A stretch of DNA of 64,000 bases from assembly GCF_001424875.1 (NCBI RefSeq), contig NZ_LMCT01000012.1, positions 633,858 to 697,857 of the forward strand, in the 5' to 3' direction. The stretch is from Kitasatospora sp. Root107. GTDB taxonomy: Bacteria > Actinomycetota > Actinomycetes > Streptomycetales > Streptomycetaceae. This document shows positions 1-9,064 of the stretch, in pieces (position 1 is the first letter of the stretch; every line of letters starts with the position of its first letter). Made by a program: the position numbers and the translations under genes. Under the pieces are notes generated by a model, which saw only the letters and a list, made by a program, of their open reading frames with translations, made no database searches and was not told the DNA's origin.

Positions 1-452
1 CCGCGTGCAGCACCACCACCGGGAACCTGGCCTGCGGATCGGTCCGGTACCGCTCGGGCAGCCAGACCCGTACGGTGCGCGGCCGACCGTCAGGACCGGC
101 CACCGCGCCCTCCAGCAGCTCACCCCCGGCGGGCTTGCCGATCACGTCGAACTGGGTGACCACCGGCGGCAGTTCGGGCGAGGCCGAGGCCACCGGCGGC
201 CGCCACGACAACGGCGGCCCGGGCCGGGTGCACTCCACGGCCGTCCAGCGCGACCGCCACGGTGAGCGCGGTCACACACATGCCGCACAGTACCGCGCCA
301 CCCGCACGGAGCAGCAACGGGCGCTGCTCGGCGACCAGTTCGTACGTCTGCGCGGACTTCAGGTCGCGCCAACGGACCAACGCGGCCCGGGTCAGCCAGA
401 ATCCGACGGCCAGGGCCAGCACCAGCGGAACGACGAGGAGCGGACGGGGCAT
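1..452 (-). pseudogene. Putative membrane-anchored esterase, N-terminal part, frame broken, cut by window edge
   Basis: The gene starts at an ATG at 452 behind a GAGGTGG ribosome site. The first frame encodes two hydrophobic segments (about residues 5-20 and 55-70) and stops at 120. The frame shifted by one then reads on to the window edge with a clear esterase-like stretch (VVTQFDVIG..., then VWLPERYRTDPQ and RFPVVVLHA), typical of the putative esterase alpha/beta-hydrolase family. Alone, the second frame has no good start: its first GTG (238) lacks a ribosome site. The simplest reading is one gene with membrane helices followed by an extracytoplasmic esterase domain, interrupted by an indel between about 120 and 270. 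A sequencing error cannot be excluded. Substrate unknown. Confidence 0.5.
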
Positions 453-659
453 GGGGCGCACCACCTCGGGGAACCGAACACGAACGGCCCGGCCTTCGGG
501 GCCGCAGACCACGGCGTACTCGGTCCACAGCGTGCAAGACGGAACGGCGGACGGCCGCGCGGCTCCCGGAAGGGGTGCGGGATTCACTCGAACGGAGGAG
601 CTGACAGAGCGTCAACCGCCGCCACCCGAGCCGGCCCGGCCGACGGCCCAGCAGACGGC

Positions 660-1868
660 TCAGCCCGCGCGGAGCGCCACCGTCATCGCCTCGACCGCCA
701 GCAGCGGATCGACGTTCCGATCCAGCGCACGGCGGCAGGCCAGCACGGCCTCGATCCGGCGCAGCGTGTTCTCCGCCGTGCTCTGGCCCGCGACCCGGCC
801 GAGCGCCTGGCGCTGGTCCTCGTTGGACAGCGCACCGCCCGCGCCGAACTGGAGCGCCAGCACGTCCCGGTAGAAGCCGAGCAGATCGAGCAGCGCGACG
901 CCGAGGGTCTCCCGCCGTGTCCGGGTGGCCCGGCTCTTCTGCCGCTTCTCCAGATCCTTGACCGCTCCGGCCATCCCACGCGGCGCCCGGCTGCCCTCGG
1001 TCGCGCCGTACGCGGCCCGCAGATCGCCGGTCTCCTTGGTGTCCTGGGTCTCGGCCAGCGCCTCGGCATCGGCCTTCGCGGTGTCCACCAGCCGCTGGGC
1101 GGCCGCCAGGCAGCCCCCGATGTCGGCCACCTCCAGGGGAATCCGCAGGACGTCCAGCCGCCGGGCCCTGGCCTGGTCGTCCACCGCCAGCCGCCGCGCC
1201 CGGTCCACATCGCCCTGCCCGGCCAGCGCGGCCAGCATGGCGGTCTCCGGCTCCACTCCGTCCCGGCGGACCAGCATGTCCGCCACCGCCTCGGCAGCGG
1301 GCGTCCGGAGCACCAGCAGGCGGCACCGCGAGCGGATGGTGGGCAGCACGTCCTGCACGGACGGGGCGCAGAGCAGCCAGACCGTACGCGGGGACGGCTC
1401 CTCCACGCCCTTGAGCAGCGCGTTCGCCGCCGCCTCGGTGAGGCGGTGCGCGGCGTCCACCAGGATCACCGACCAGCGGCCGCCGGTCGGGTAGCTGGCG
1501 GCCCGCAGCACCAGCTCACGCATGTCGCCGACGCCGATCGACAGCCCGTCGGTCCGGACGTACTTCACGTCGGCGTGGCTGCCCGCGAGCACCGTGTGGC
1601 AGCCGTCGCAGAACCCGCAGCCCGGGACGCCGCCCAGCTCGAGGTCCGGGCTGGTGCACTGGAGCGCCGCCGCGAACGCCCGCGCGGCGGTGATCTGGCC
1701 CGCCCCCGGGGGGCCGGTGAACAGCCAGGCGTGCGTCATCAGCGAAGCATTACCCGCCGGGGCGCCTGCCGTCCGGCCCGCCAGCACCGTCGCGCGGGCC
1801 GCCCCGGCGGCTGCCGTCAGCTGCTCGACCACCCGATCCTGGCCGACCAGGTCGTCCCACACACTCAC
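660..1868 (-). CDS. holB: DNA polymerase III, delta-prime subunit
   Basis: Clamp-loader subunit that helps place the sliding clamp during replication. The 402-residue protein begins VSVWDDLVGQ, the usual start of actinobacterial delta-prime, at a GTG with GGGAG upstream. It has the AAA+ fold with the DnaX-type zinc module (CGFCDGC), a DEAH-box-like VDAAHRL and a sensor SRC motif (TIRSRC). The P-loop reads GPPGAGQIT, so the lysine of a working Walker A is absent; this agrees with delta-prime being a stator subunit without ATPase activity. It lies downstream of the tmk fusion gene on the same strand, as in streptomycetes, with a 116-bp inverted-repeat element in between. Confidence in identity is high. 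Confidence 0.93.
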   Translation of the reverse strand: MSVWDDLVGQDRVVEQLTAAAGAARATVLAGRTAGAPAGNASLMTHAWLFTGPPGAGQITAARAFAAALQCTSPDLELGGVPGCGFCDGCHTVLAGSHADVKYVRTDGLSIGVGDMRELVLRAASYPTGGRWSVILVDAAHRLTEAAANALLKGVEEPSPRTVWLLCAPSVQDVLPTIRSRCRLLVLRTPAAEAVADMLVRRDGVEPETAMLAALAGQGDVDRARRLAVDDQARARRLDVLRIPLEVADIGGCLAAAQRLVDTAKADAEALAETQDTKETGDLRAAYGATEGSRAPRGMAGAVKDLEKRQKSRATRTRRETLGVALLDLLGFYRDVLALQFGAGGALSNEDQRQALGRVAGQSTAENTLRRIEAVLACRRALDRNVDPLLAVEAMTVALRAG

Positions 1869-1950
1869 GCCGCACTCCCACCACTCGTCCCGGCCCGAGC
1901 CTAACCTCCCGAGCGGACACCCTTTGGGCAGGCGATCGACCATCGACGGC

Positions 1951-2066
1951 CAGGGGCTCGGGGAACTGCGACGCCGACCTCATGCAAGGTGATCCGTGCG
2001 TAAGTGGTCAGGCACTTTCGCATGTGACCCCGGCGCCAGACCTCCTCGCAGTTCCCCGAGCCCCTG
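1951..2066. repeat. 116-bp element with perfect 20-bp terminal inverted repeats, copy 1
   Basis: The ends are CAGGGGCTCGGGGAACTGCG and its exact reverse complement. The interior is mostly unique but closely matches copy 2 at 52793-52907 when that copy is read in reverse (roughly 85 percent by eye). It lies 26 bp after the tmk stop and 83 bp before the holB start. It has no coding potential and could fold into one long hairpin. The type (MITE-like element, extragenic palindrome, structured RNA) is not known. Confidence 0.85.
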
Positions 2067-2091
2067 CCTTCCGAAGCGTGTGCCGAGACGC

Positions 2092-5000
2092 CTAGCTGCG
2101 GCGCTTGCGCGGCTTCTCGTCCGGGCCCGGCTCGTCCGTCTGCCACTGTGCCCACTCCTCGCGGGAGCCCAGCAGAGTGTCCGTCAGACTCGGCAGGTCG
2201 TCCATCGGCGTCTCCTCCGCCCAGGACGGACGCGGTCGCGGCTCGGCCACCGGCATCTCCCGAGTGGCCTCGGCCGGCGGCTCCGGCGTCTCGGCCGGCA
2301 CCTCGTCCCGGAACAGCCCCGGCGGCACCCGGTCCTCCACGGGGACGGCCTTCGGCTCGACCTTCGGCATGACCGCCGTCTCGTCCGCCGCCGGCACCTT
2401 GGGCATCACCGCGGTCTCGTCCGCCGCCGGCACCTTGGGCATGACCGCCGTCTCGTCCGCCGGAGCCGGCTTCCGGATCTCCCGGGTCCGGTCGTCCGCA
2501 ACGACCTGGGACAGCTCCACCGTCGTCGTGCTCTCCCCCACGGCCACAGCAGCAGCGGCCGCAGCCGCAGCCGCCACCCGCGCCGCCTCCGCCCGCTGCA
2601 ACGCCTCCTCCGCCCGGCGCCGCTGCTCGGCCCGCTGGAGCTCGCGCTGCCGCTGCAGCTCCTCCTGGGCCGCCGCCTCGGCGGCCAGCCGCTCCCGCTC
2701 GGCCTGCTCGGTCTTGAGCCGCTTCGCCTCCTCGGCAGCCCGGACGGCCTCCTGCTCGGCCCGCCGCGCCGCCTCGGCCTCGGCCAGCACCCTGGCCTCC
2801 TCGGCGGCCTTGGCCGCGACCTCCGCAGCGACGCGCTCGGCCTCCTCGCGCGCCAGCCGGTCCTTCTCGGCCTGCTCGGCGCGGAGCTCCTCGAGCAGTT
2901 CCAGCCGCTTGCGCTCGGCCTCCTCGGCCTCCGCCTTCAGCCGGGCCGCCTCGGCGGCACGCCGGGCGGCCTCCTCGCGGGCCAGCCGGTCCTGCTCGAG
3001 CTGCGCTGCCTTCTCCTGGGAGGAGAGCGGCAGCTCACGGTCGAGCCGGTGCCGGACGGCGGTGGTGACGGCGGCGGCGGCCTGACTGCCGTCCACCACC
3101 AGGTAGCGCGCGGGGTCGGCCGCGGCCAGCGCCAGGAACCCGGCGCGTACCCGGGCGTGGAACTCGGTCGGCTCGGACTCCAGCCGGTCGAGCGCCTCGG
3201 TGAAGCGCTCGCGCGCCGCCTCCGGCGCGACGTCCAGAACCACTGTCAGATCGGGGACCAGACCACCGGTGGCCCAGCGCGAGATCCGGGCCACCTCGGT
3301 GGCGGCCAGGTCGCGGCCGGCGCCCTGGTAGGCGATCGAGGAGTCCATGTACCGGTCGGTGATCACCACCGCGCCGCGCTCCAGCGCGGGGCGGATCACG
3401 TTCTCGACGTGCTCGGCCCGGTCGGCCGCGTAGATCAGCGCCTCGGCCCGGTGCGAGAGCCCGGTGTTGCCGACGTCCAGCACCAGCGCGCGCAGCCGCT
3501 GCCCGATCGGGCTGCCGCCGGGCTCGCGGGTGACCACCACCTCGTGGCCCTTGCTGCGGATCCACTCGGCCAGCGCGGTCGCCTGGGTCGACTTGCCGGC
3601 GCCGTCGCCGCCTTCCAGGGCGATGAAGAAGCCGGTGCCGCTCATCCGGTGCGGCGCCACGGCGTCGGTACCCCGGAGCGAACGGATCAGCTCCCGGCCG
3701 AACGGGACGTCGCCCCGCTGGTCGTCGGTCTTCAGCAGCACCACGGCGGCCAGCACCAGGGTGAGCAGCCCGGCCGTGCCGATCGCCAGCGCGGCGCCGT
3801 CGTGGATGAAGGTGAAGCTGCCCGTCGTGACCTCACCGAAGGCGATCTCGCCGTACCCGGCAGCGAGCACCGGCATCAGCACCAGCGCGGCGCCGACCAC
3901 CACCCGCAGCACCGCGTACAGGTGCTCGGTGACCCTGGCCAGCCGGATCTCCTCGACCTCCTGGGCGAGCAGCGTGCGGCCGGTGCCGATCACCACTCCG
4001 GCGGCCAGCCCGGCCAGCGTGGTGAGCAGCAGCACCAGGACGAAGTCCAGCACCAGACCGGCCAGGATCAGCGCCACACCCTCGGTGATCAGGGCGAGTG
4101 CCAGCAGCCGACGGCGGGACAGGGTGGGCAGCAGCGGCCGGGTGATCCGGACGCCGATCGCGGGGGCACCGGTGGCGGCGAGCACCAGCAGGCCGAAACC
4201 GGCCGGGCCTGCCCGGTGGTCGACGGCGGTCAGCAGGCCGAGCACGGCGACGCCCGCCATCGCCGCGTAGGCGGCGGCGACCGAGAAGGTGAAGAACGGG
4301 GCCGAGCCGGTCCGGCCCTTGCGCAGCGCCGGGCCCGGGGTGGCGTCCGTCGGGGCCCGCAGGCCCTGCAACGGGGAACGCGGGACGGCGAAGGCGCCGC
4401 TCGGCAGCTCCTGAAGGAAGGTCAGCACCGCCGAGGCGGTGAGCAGCAGCGCCGCGCCGACACCGGCGACGGTGAACTGATGCACCCTCAGCCAGTCCGA
4501 ACCGAGCGCCGCGAAGACGTTGTTGAGCAGGGTCAGCCCGACCAGCAGCGCCCCGGCCAGCGGCACGGTGGCCCAGCCGGTGCGCTGGTCGACGGCCCGG
4601 ACGGTCTCCAGCATCGAGGCCGAAGGACGCTGCTCCCGCTGGGGGGCGTACGGGTCGGCGACGGGCAGCAGGCCGGGGACAGCCGCGTCCTTGGCCACCG
4701 ACCAGACCCGCTCGGCCGCACCGGTCAGGAAGGCGGTGCCGAGCAGCAGCCAGGTCGCCGAACCGGCCGACCAGCTGAGCCACCAGGGCGCCAGGGCGAT
4801 CAGAACCGCACGGAAGACGTCGGCACCGAGCATCGTCCAGCGCCGGTCCAGTCGCCCGCCGAACAGACTGTGCACCGGTCCGAGCAGCGCCGCACCGAAG
4901 ATCAGGGTGGCCAGCAGCCGGGCCGCCAGCACGGCGGCAACCGCCAGCGCCTGGCTCCGGTAACCGTGGCCGAGCTGGCCGCCGACCAGCGCCGCGACCC

Positions 5001-5187
5001 AGGTCAGACCGATCAGCACCAGCAGACCGAGCCGGTCCCCGGCACCCCCGACGAGCTGGGTGACCCAGAGCCGCCGGTAGGGGCGCAGCCGCAGCAGCGC
5101 CCTGGCCCGCTCGCCGGGTGTCCCGGCCGGACGTACCTCCGGCAGTTCGGCGGCACTGGTCAGGGTGGGCTGCTCCTCGCTCGTCAT
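2092..5187 (-). CDS. tmk: Fusion of MFS-like membrane protein, thymidylate kinase and coiled-coil tail
   Basis: A 1031-residue protein starting at the ATG at 5187 (MTSEEQPTL). Residues about 30-500 carry around ten or more hydrophobic segments like a major facilitator transporter. From M515 a complete thymidylate kinase follows: P-loop EGGDGAGKST near residue 525, TREPGG, and the DR of the YMDSS motif, the enzyme that converts dTMP to dTDP for DNA synthesis. After about residue 725 comes a long Glu/Arg/Ala-rich coiled coil, an alanine run, then three 12-residue repeats (ADETAVMPKVPA) and a basic end (KPRKRRS). The streptomycete orthologue has the same fusion. What the membrane part transports, or whether it only anchors the kinase, is unknown. 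No ribosome site precedes M515, so a separate kinase is not expected. Confidence 0.93.
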   Translation of the reverse strand: MTSEEQPTLTSAAELPEVRPAGTPGERARALLRLRPYRRLWVTQLVGGAGDRLGLLVLIGLTWVAALVGGQLGHGYRSQALAVAAVLAARLLATLIFGAALLGPVHSLFGGRLDRRWTMLGADVFRAVLIALAPWWLSWSAGSATWLLLGTAFLTGAAERVWSVAKDAAVPGLLPVADPYAPQREQRPSASMLETVRAVDQRTGWATVPLAGALLVGLTLLNNVFAALGSDWLRVHQFTVAGVGAALLLTASAVLTFLQELPSGAFAVPRSPLQGLRAPTDATPGPALRKGRTGSAPFFTFSVAAAYAAMAGVAVLGLLTAVDHRAGPAGFGLLVLAATGAPAIGVRITRPLLPTLSRRRLLALALITEGVALILAGLVLDFVLVLLLTTLAGLAAGVVIGTGRTLLAQEVEEIRLARVTEHLYAVLRVVVGAALVLMPVLAAGYGEIAFGEVTTGSFTFIHDGAALAIGTAGLLTLVLAAVVLLKTDDQRGDVPFGRELIRSLRGTDAVAPHRMSGTGFFIALEGGDGAGKSTQATALAEWIRSKGHEVVVTREPGGSPIGQRLRALVLDVGNTGLSHRAEALIYAADRAEHVENVIRPALERGAVVITDRYMDSSIAYQGAGRDLAATEVARISRWATGGLVPDLTVVLDVAPEAARERFTEALDRLESEPTEFHARVRAGFLALAAADPARYLVVDGSQAAAAVTTAVRHRLDRELPLSSQEKAAQLEQDRLAREEAARRAAEAARLKAEAEEAERKRLELLEELRAEQAEKDRLAREEAERVAAEVAAKAAEEARVLAEAEAARRAEQEAVRAAEEAKRLKTEQAERERLAAEAAAQEELQRQRELQRAEQRRRAEEALQRAEAARVAAAAAAAAAVAVGESTTTVELSQVVADDRTREIRKPAPADETAVMPKVPAADETAVMPKVPAADETAVMPKVEPKAVPVEDRVPPGLFRDEVPAETPEPPAEATREMPVAEPRPRPSWAEETPMDDLPSLTDTLLGSREEWAQWQTDEPGPDEKPRKRRS
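2353..2460 (-). repeat. Three tandem 36-bp repeats inside the tmk fusion gene
   Basis: Three in-frame copies of a 36-nt unit encode ADETAVMPKVPA twice and ADETAVMPKVEP once, in the disordered tail of the thymidylate kinase fusion. Copies differ at only a few bases, so copy number may vary between strains. Confidence 0.85.
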
Positions 5188-5268
5188 ACCGTCAGCGTAG
5201 CGGTCGACGCCTGCGGCCAAAGGGGGGAAGGCCCTCCGGATGCCCGGTCATGACTGGGTTGTGACACA

Positions 5269-5300
5269 CCGAGGGCCCGTGCCGTGGCACGGGCCCTCGG
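5269..5300. terminator. Terminator hairpin after topA
   Basis: CCGAGGGCCCGTGCC and its exact reverse complement lie 2 bp apart, 13 bp beyond the topA stop on the minus strand. The stem is about 14 bp with a four-base loop. No U-tract follows, as is common in streptomycetes. Confidence 0.75.
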
Positions 5301-5312
5301 ATCAGACCGGGG

Positions 5313-8156
5313 TCAGCTCTCGTCCGGAGCCGCCGTCTTCTTCGCCGCGACCTTCTTGGCGGCGGTCTTCTTCACCGTGGTCGCCTTCTTGGCCGTGGTG
5401 GTCTTCTTGGCTGCGGTCTTCTTGGCCGCCGCCGTCTTGGCGGGTGCGGCCTTCTTGGCCGGGGCCTTCTTCGCCACGGCCTTCTTCTTCACCGGTCCGC
5501 GGGCCCGCTTCTCGGCCAGCAGCTCGTAGCCGCGCTCGGGCGTGATGGTCTCGACCTCGTCGTCCTTGCGGAGCGTCGCATTGGTCTCGCCATCGGTCAC
5601 GTACGGTCCGAACCGACCGTCCTTGACCACTACCGGACGCTCGCTGACCGGGTCGTTGCCGAGCTCCTTGAGCGGCGGCGCGGCCGCGGCCCGCCCCCGC
5701 AGCTTGGGCTGGGCGTAGATGGCCAGGGCCTCCTCGAGGGTGACCGTGAACATCTGCTCCTCGTCGGTCAGCGACCGCGAGTCGGTGCCCTTCTTGAGGT
5801 ACGGGCCGTACCGGCCGTTCTGCGCGGTGATCTCCACGCCCTCGGCGTCGGTGCCGACCACCCGGGGCAGCGAGAGCAGCCGCAGCGCGTCCGCCAGCGT
5901 GACAGTGTCCAGGGTCATCGTCTTGAGCAGCGAGGCGGTACGCGGCTTGACCGCGTTCTTGCCGGTCTTCGGGGTGCCCTCGGGCAGGATCTCGGTCACG
6001 TACGGGCCGTAGCGGCCGTCCTTGGCGACCAGCATGTTGCCGGACTCCGGGTCCTGGCCGAGCTCGAAGTCACCGCTGGGCTTGGCCAGCAGCTCCTCGG
6101 CCAGCTCGACGGTCAGTTCGTCCGGCGGCATCTCGTCCGGCACGTCGGCGCGCTGGCCGGGCTCGCCCTCGATCTTGGACGCCCGCTCCACGTACGGGCC
6201 GTACCGGCCGACCCGCAGGGTGATCTCGTCGTTCAGCGGGAAGGAGCTGATCTCCCGGGCGTCGATCGCGCCGAGGTCGGTGACCAGTTCCTTGAGGCCG
6301 CCGAGGTGGTCGCCGTCGCCGTTCCCGGCCTCGGCCGCGCCGCCCTCGGCCGCGCCCTCGACGCCACCGAAGTAGAACCGCTTGAGCCACGGCACGGACT
6401 GCGCCTCACCGGCGGCGATCCGGTCGAGGTCGTCCTCCATCCGGGCGGTGAAGTCGTAGTCGACCAGTCGGCCGAAGTGCTTCTCCAGCAGGTTCACCAC
6501 GGCGAACGACAGGAAGGACGGGACGAGCGCCGTGCCCTTCTTGAAGACGTACTTCCGGTTGATGATCGTGTCGATGATCGACGCGTACGTCGACGGCCGG
6601 CCGATCTCCCGGTCCTCCAGCTCCTTGACCAGCGAGGCCTCGGTGTAGCGGGCCGGCGGCTTGGTCGAGTGGCCCTCGGGGTTGAGCTGCTCGGCGGCCA
6701 GCGGGGCGCCCTCCGTGACCTGGGGCAGCCGGCGCTCGCGGTCGTCCAGCTCGGCGTTCGGGTCGTCGGCGCCCTCGACGTAGGCCTTCAGGAAGCCGTG
6801 GAAGGTGATGATCTTGCCGGAGGCGGAGAACTCCACGTCCTGACCGGTGGTGGCCCGGCCGCCGACCTTGACCGTCACCGACTGGCCGACCGCGTCCTTC
6901 ATCTGGGAGGCGACGGTGCGCATCCAGATCAGCTCGTAGAGCCGGAACTCGTCACTGCTCAGCCCGGTCTCGGCCGGGGTGCGGAAGCGGTCGCCGGAGG
7001 GGCGGATCGCCTCGTGCGCCTCCTGGGCGTTCTTGACCTTGCTGGCGTAGGTGCGCGGCGCGTCCGGCAGGTAGTCGGCCCCATAGAGCTGGGTGACCTG
7101 GGCCCGGGCGGCGGTGATCGCGGTCTCCGACAGCGTGGTGGAGTCGGTACGCATATAGGTGATGAAGCCGTTCTCGTACAGCTTCTGGGCCACCTGCATG
7201 GTCCGCTTCGCACCGAAGCCCAGCTTGCGGCTGGCCTCCTGCTGGAGCGTGGTGGTGCGGAACGGCGCGTACGGCGAGCGGCGGTACGGCTTGGACTCGA
7301 CGCTGCGGACGCTGAACGCGGTCTGCTCCAGACCGGCGGCCAGCGCGCGGGCGGCCGTCTCGTCCAGGTGCAGGGTGTTGGCGCCCTTGATCTGACCGTC
7401 CGAGCCGAAGTCCCGGCCGCTGGCGATCCGCTTGCCGTCCACCGTGGACAGCCGGGCGCCGAAGCTCTCCGGGTTCGCGGCGTCGGCGGCCGTCCGGCCG
7501 GTGCCGAAGGTGGCGGTCAGGTCCCAGTACGAGGCGCTGCGGAAGGCGATCCGCTCACGCTCGCGCTCGACCACCAGGCGGGTCGCGACGGACTGCACCC
7601 GGCCCGCCGAGAGCTTCGGCATGACCTTCTTCCACAGCACCGGCGAGACCTCGTAGCCGTACAGGCGGTCGAGGATGCGGCGGGTCTCCTGGGCGTCGAC
7701 CAGGCGCTGGTTCAGCTCGCGCGGGTTGGCGACGGCCTCCTGGATGGCGGCCTTGGTGATCTCGTGGAAGACCATCCGCTTGACCGGCACCTTGGGCTTG
7801 AGCACTTCCTGCAGGTGCCACGCGATGGCCTCGCCCTCGCGGTCCTCATCGGTGGCGAGGAAGAGCTCGTCGGACTCCTTGAGCAGAGCCTTGAGCTTGG
7901 AGACCTGGGACTTCTTGTCCGCGTTCACCACGTAGATCGGGGCGAAGTCGTGGTCGACGTCCACGCCGAGCCGCCGGACCTCGCCGGTGTACTGGTCGGG
8001 GACCTCGGCGGCCGTGCCGGGCAGGTCGCGGATGTGCCCGACGCTGGCCTCGACGATGTAGCCGGGGCCAAGGTAGCCCTTGATCGTCTTCGCCTTGGCC
8101 GGCGACTCGACAATGACGAGTCGCATGCCGTGCGCGGTCTCGCTGCTCGGGGACAC
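5313..8156 (-). CDS. topA: DNA topoisomerase I
   Basis: Type IA topoisomerase that relaxes negative supercoils. The 947-residue protein starts at GTG 8156 (VSPSSETAHGMRLVIVESPAKAK), matching the known streptomycete start. The TOPRIM domain is at about residues 10-140 (DEDREGEA metal site). The catalytic tyrosine is Y334 in ITYMRTDS. The C-terminal part has repeated GRYGPYV-type TopA-C modules instead of zinc fingers and ends in a Lys/Ala-rich tail (residues about 895-945), the DNA-holding tail described for actinobacterial TopA. It is followed by a strong terminator and then the tmk fusion gene. Essential in streptomycetes. Confidence 0.97.
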   Translation of the reverse strand: MSPSSETAHGMRLVIVESPAKAKTIKGYLGPGYIVEASVGHIRDLPGTAAEVPDQYTGEVRRLGVDVDHDFAPIYVVNADKKSQVSKLKALLKESDELFLATDEDREGEAIAWHLQEVLKPKVPVKRMVFHEITKAAIQEAVANPRELNQRLVDAQETRRILDRLYGYEVSPVLWKKVMPKLSAGRVQSVATRLVVERERERIAFRSASYWDLTATFGTGRTAADAANPESFGARLSTVDGKRIASGRDFGSDGQIKGANTLHLDETAARALAAGLEQTAFSVRSVESKPYRRSPYAPFRTTTLQQEASRKLGFGAKRTMQVAQKLYENGFITYMRTDSTTLSETAITAARAQVTQLYGADYLPDAPRTYASKVKNAQEAHEAIRPSGDRFRTPAETGLSSDEFRLYELIWMRTVASQMKDAVGQSVTVKVGGRATTGQDVEFSASGKIITFHGFLKAYVEGADDPNAELDDRERRLPQVTEGAPLAAEQLNPEGHSTKPPARYTEASLVKELEDREIGRPSTYASIIDTIINRKYVFKKGTALVPSFLSFAVVNLLEKHFGRLVDYDFTARMEDDLDRIAAGEAQSVPWLKRFYFGGVEGAAEGGAAEAGNGDGDHLGGLKELVTDLGAIDAREISSFPLNDEITLRVGRYGPYVERASKIEGEPGQRADVPDEMPPDELTVELAEELLAKPSGDFELGQDPESGNMLVAKDGRYGPYVTEILPEGTPKTGKNAVKPRTASLLKTMTLDTVTLADALRLLSLPRVVGTDAEGVEITAQNGRYGPYLKKGTDSRSLTDEEQMFTVTLEEALAIYAQPKLRGRAAAAPPLKELGNDPVSERPVVVKDGRFGPYVTDGETNATLRKDDEVETITPERGYELLAEKRARGPVKKKAVAKKAPAKKAAPAKTAAAKKTAAKKTTTAKKATTVKKTAAKKVAAKKTAAPDES

Positions 8157-8473
8157 CTTCGCTCTTCTCTCCCGGTCGTTATGTCTGGTGGCGGCGCGGC
8201 CGAAGACCGGTGGCGTTCGACCCGCCCCCGACCCTCGTCTACTACTCGTGGTCCTCGTCCGAGGCTGCCACTGTGCGACGGCCCCACCAGCGGAGTGTGA
8301 CCGTACCCTGGCCACCCTTGTCAAACGAACGGATCGCACTTTTTCACTGGCAAGGCCGACCGACGCCACTCGAACGGTAACCCGATGATGCGTGTTCCTG
8401 CCGCGCGGATGGGGTTACGGGGTGTCTCGGGGTCGGATTCCGGTCGTCCTGAGCCCGTCGGCCGAACCGGCGT
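8157..8473. other. Intergenic region upstream of topA
   Basis: Non-coding 317 bp between topA and the DUF3592 gene, which both run leftward. It must hold the topA promoter. A TTGACA box is present on the minus strand (8319-8324), but the only TANNNT-like hexamer behind it is 13 bp away, so no promoter is called. No repeat or RNA gene seen. Confidence 0.5.
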
Positions 8474-8929
8474 CTAACCAGCCAGGACGGTGCCGAGCAG
8501 GCTCAGCCCACCGGCCAGCGCGCTGGTGCCGAGCAGGGCCCAGAACACGTCACCGGGCACCGCCGAGGCGGCGTCGGGCATGGCCAGCACCACGCGGGTC
8601 GGCCGCTGTGCGTCGTATGCGACTGGTACGGTCACGCCCGGCCGCAGCCAGGACGGCCGGCGCAGCGGGGTGTGTCCGCGCGGCCGGGCCAGCACCGAGC
8701 CGCCGTCGTCGGTCGGGAAGGCCAGCAGCGGCGCACTGTCCAGCTCGCCGAAGGTGTCGCCGTAGGGCTCGCCGTACGGATCGCGGTCGGCGATCACCCG
8801 TGCGGTGGCGGGCACGCCGTGGCGGCGCAGGTGGTGGCGAAGGCGCAGTTCGACGGCGCACCAGAGCAGCAGGGCGCTGCCGAAGCACGTGAGTACCACC
8901 CCTGCGGCCACCGCCGTCGGCGTCTCCAT
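8474..8929 (-). CDS. DUF3592-type membrane protein
   Basis: A 151-residue protein with an N-terminal membrane helix (about residues 8-28), a soluble beta-rich middle (VPATARVIADRDPYG..., VTVPVAYDAQRPTRVVL) and a C-terminal helix. This is the layout of the DUF3592 family of unknown function. The ATG at 8929 is chosen because GGGGGAG lies just upstream; the ATG at 8944 would place that site inside the coding region. It lies between topA and a methyltransferase gene, as in related genomes. Confidence 0.7.
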   Translation of the reverse strand: METPTAVAAGVVLTCFGSALLLWCAVELRLRHHLRRHGVPATARVIADRDPYGEPYGDTFGELDSAPLLAFPTDDGGSVLARPRGHTPLRRPSWLRPGVTVPVAYDAQRPTRVVLAMPDAASAVPGDVFWALLGTSALAGGLSLLGTVLAG

Positions 8930-8945
8930 CGCTCCCCCGCCCATT

Positions 8946-8970
8946 CCCTGTCCACAGCCTGTGGACAGGG
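8946..8970. promoter_or_regulatory. Inverted pair of DnaA-box-like sites
   Basis: CCCTGTCCACA, three bases, then its exact reverse complement. Each arm contains CTGTCCACA, which fits the streptomycete DnaA-box pattern YYVTCCACA. It lies in the 135-bp gap between the methyltransferase stop and the DUF3592 start. It could equally act as a small terminator hairpin. Confidence 0.4.
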
Positions 8971-9064
8971 AGCGTGGCAGGCGGCGGCCAACCCGCGGCT
9001 GCCGTCCGGCGTACGGCGGGCAACCGGCAGATGAACCAGGTGCCCCGGCGGGCTGCCCCGCCGA

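Noticed and set aside
2105..3085. Long open frames on the strand opposite tmk
   Set aside because: Serine/arginine-rich chance frames typical of high-GC DNA; the opposite strand carries a recognisable protein.
6306..8300. 664-residue frame antisense to topA
   Set aside because: Shadow of the topA gene; composition is Gly/Arg/Leu without domains.
8306..8324. topA promoter with TTGACA on the minus strand
   Set aside because: The TACGGT hexamer is only 13 bp away, too short for a sigma-70-type promoter.
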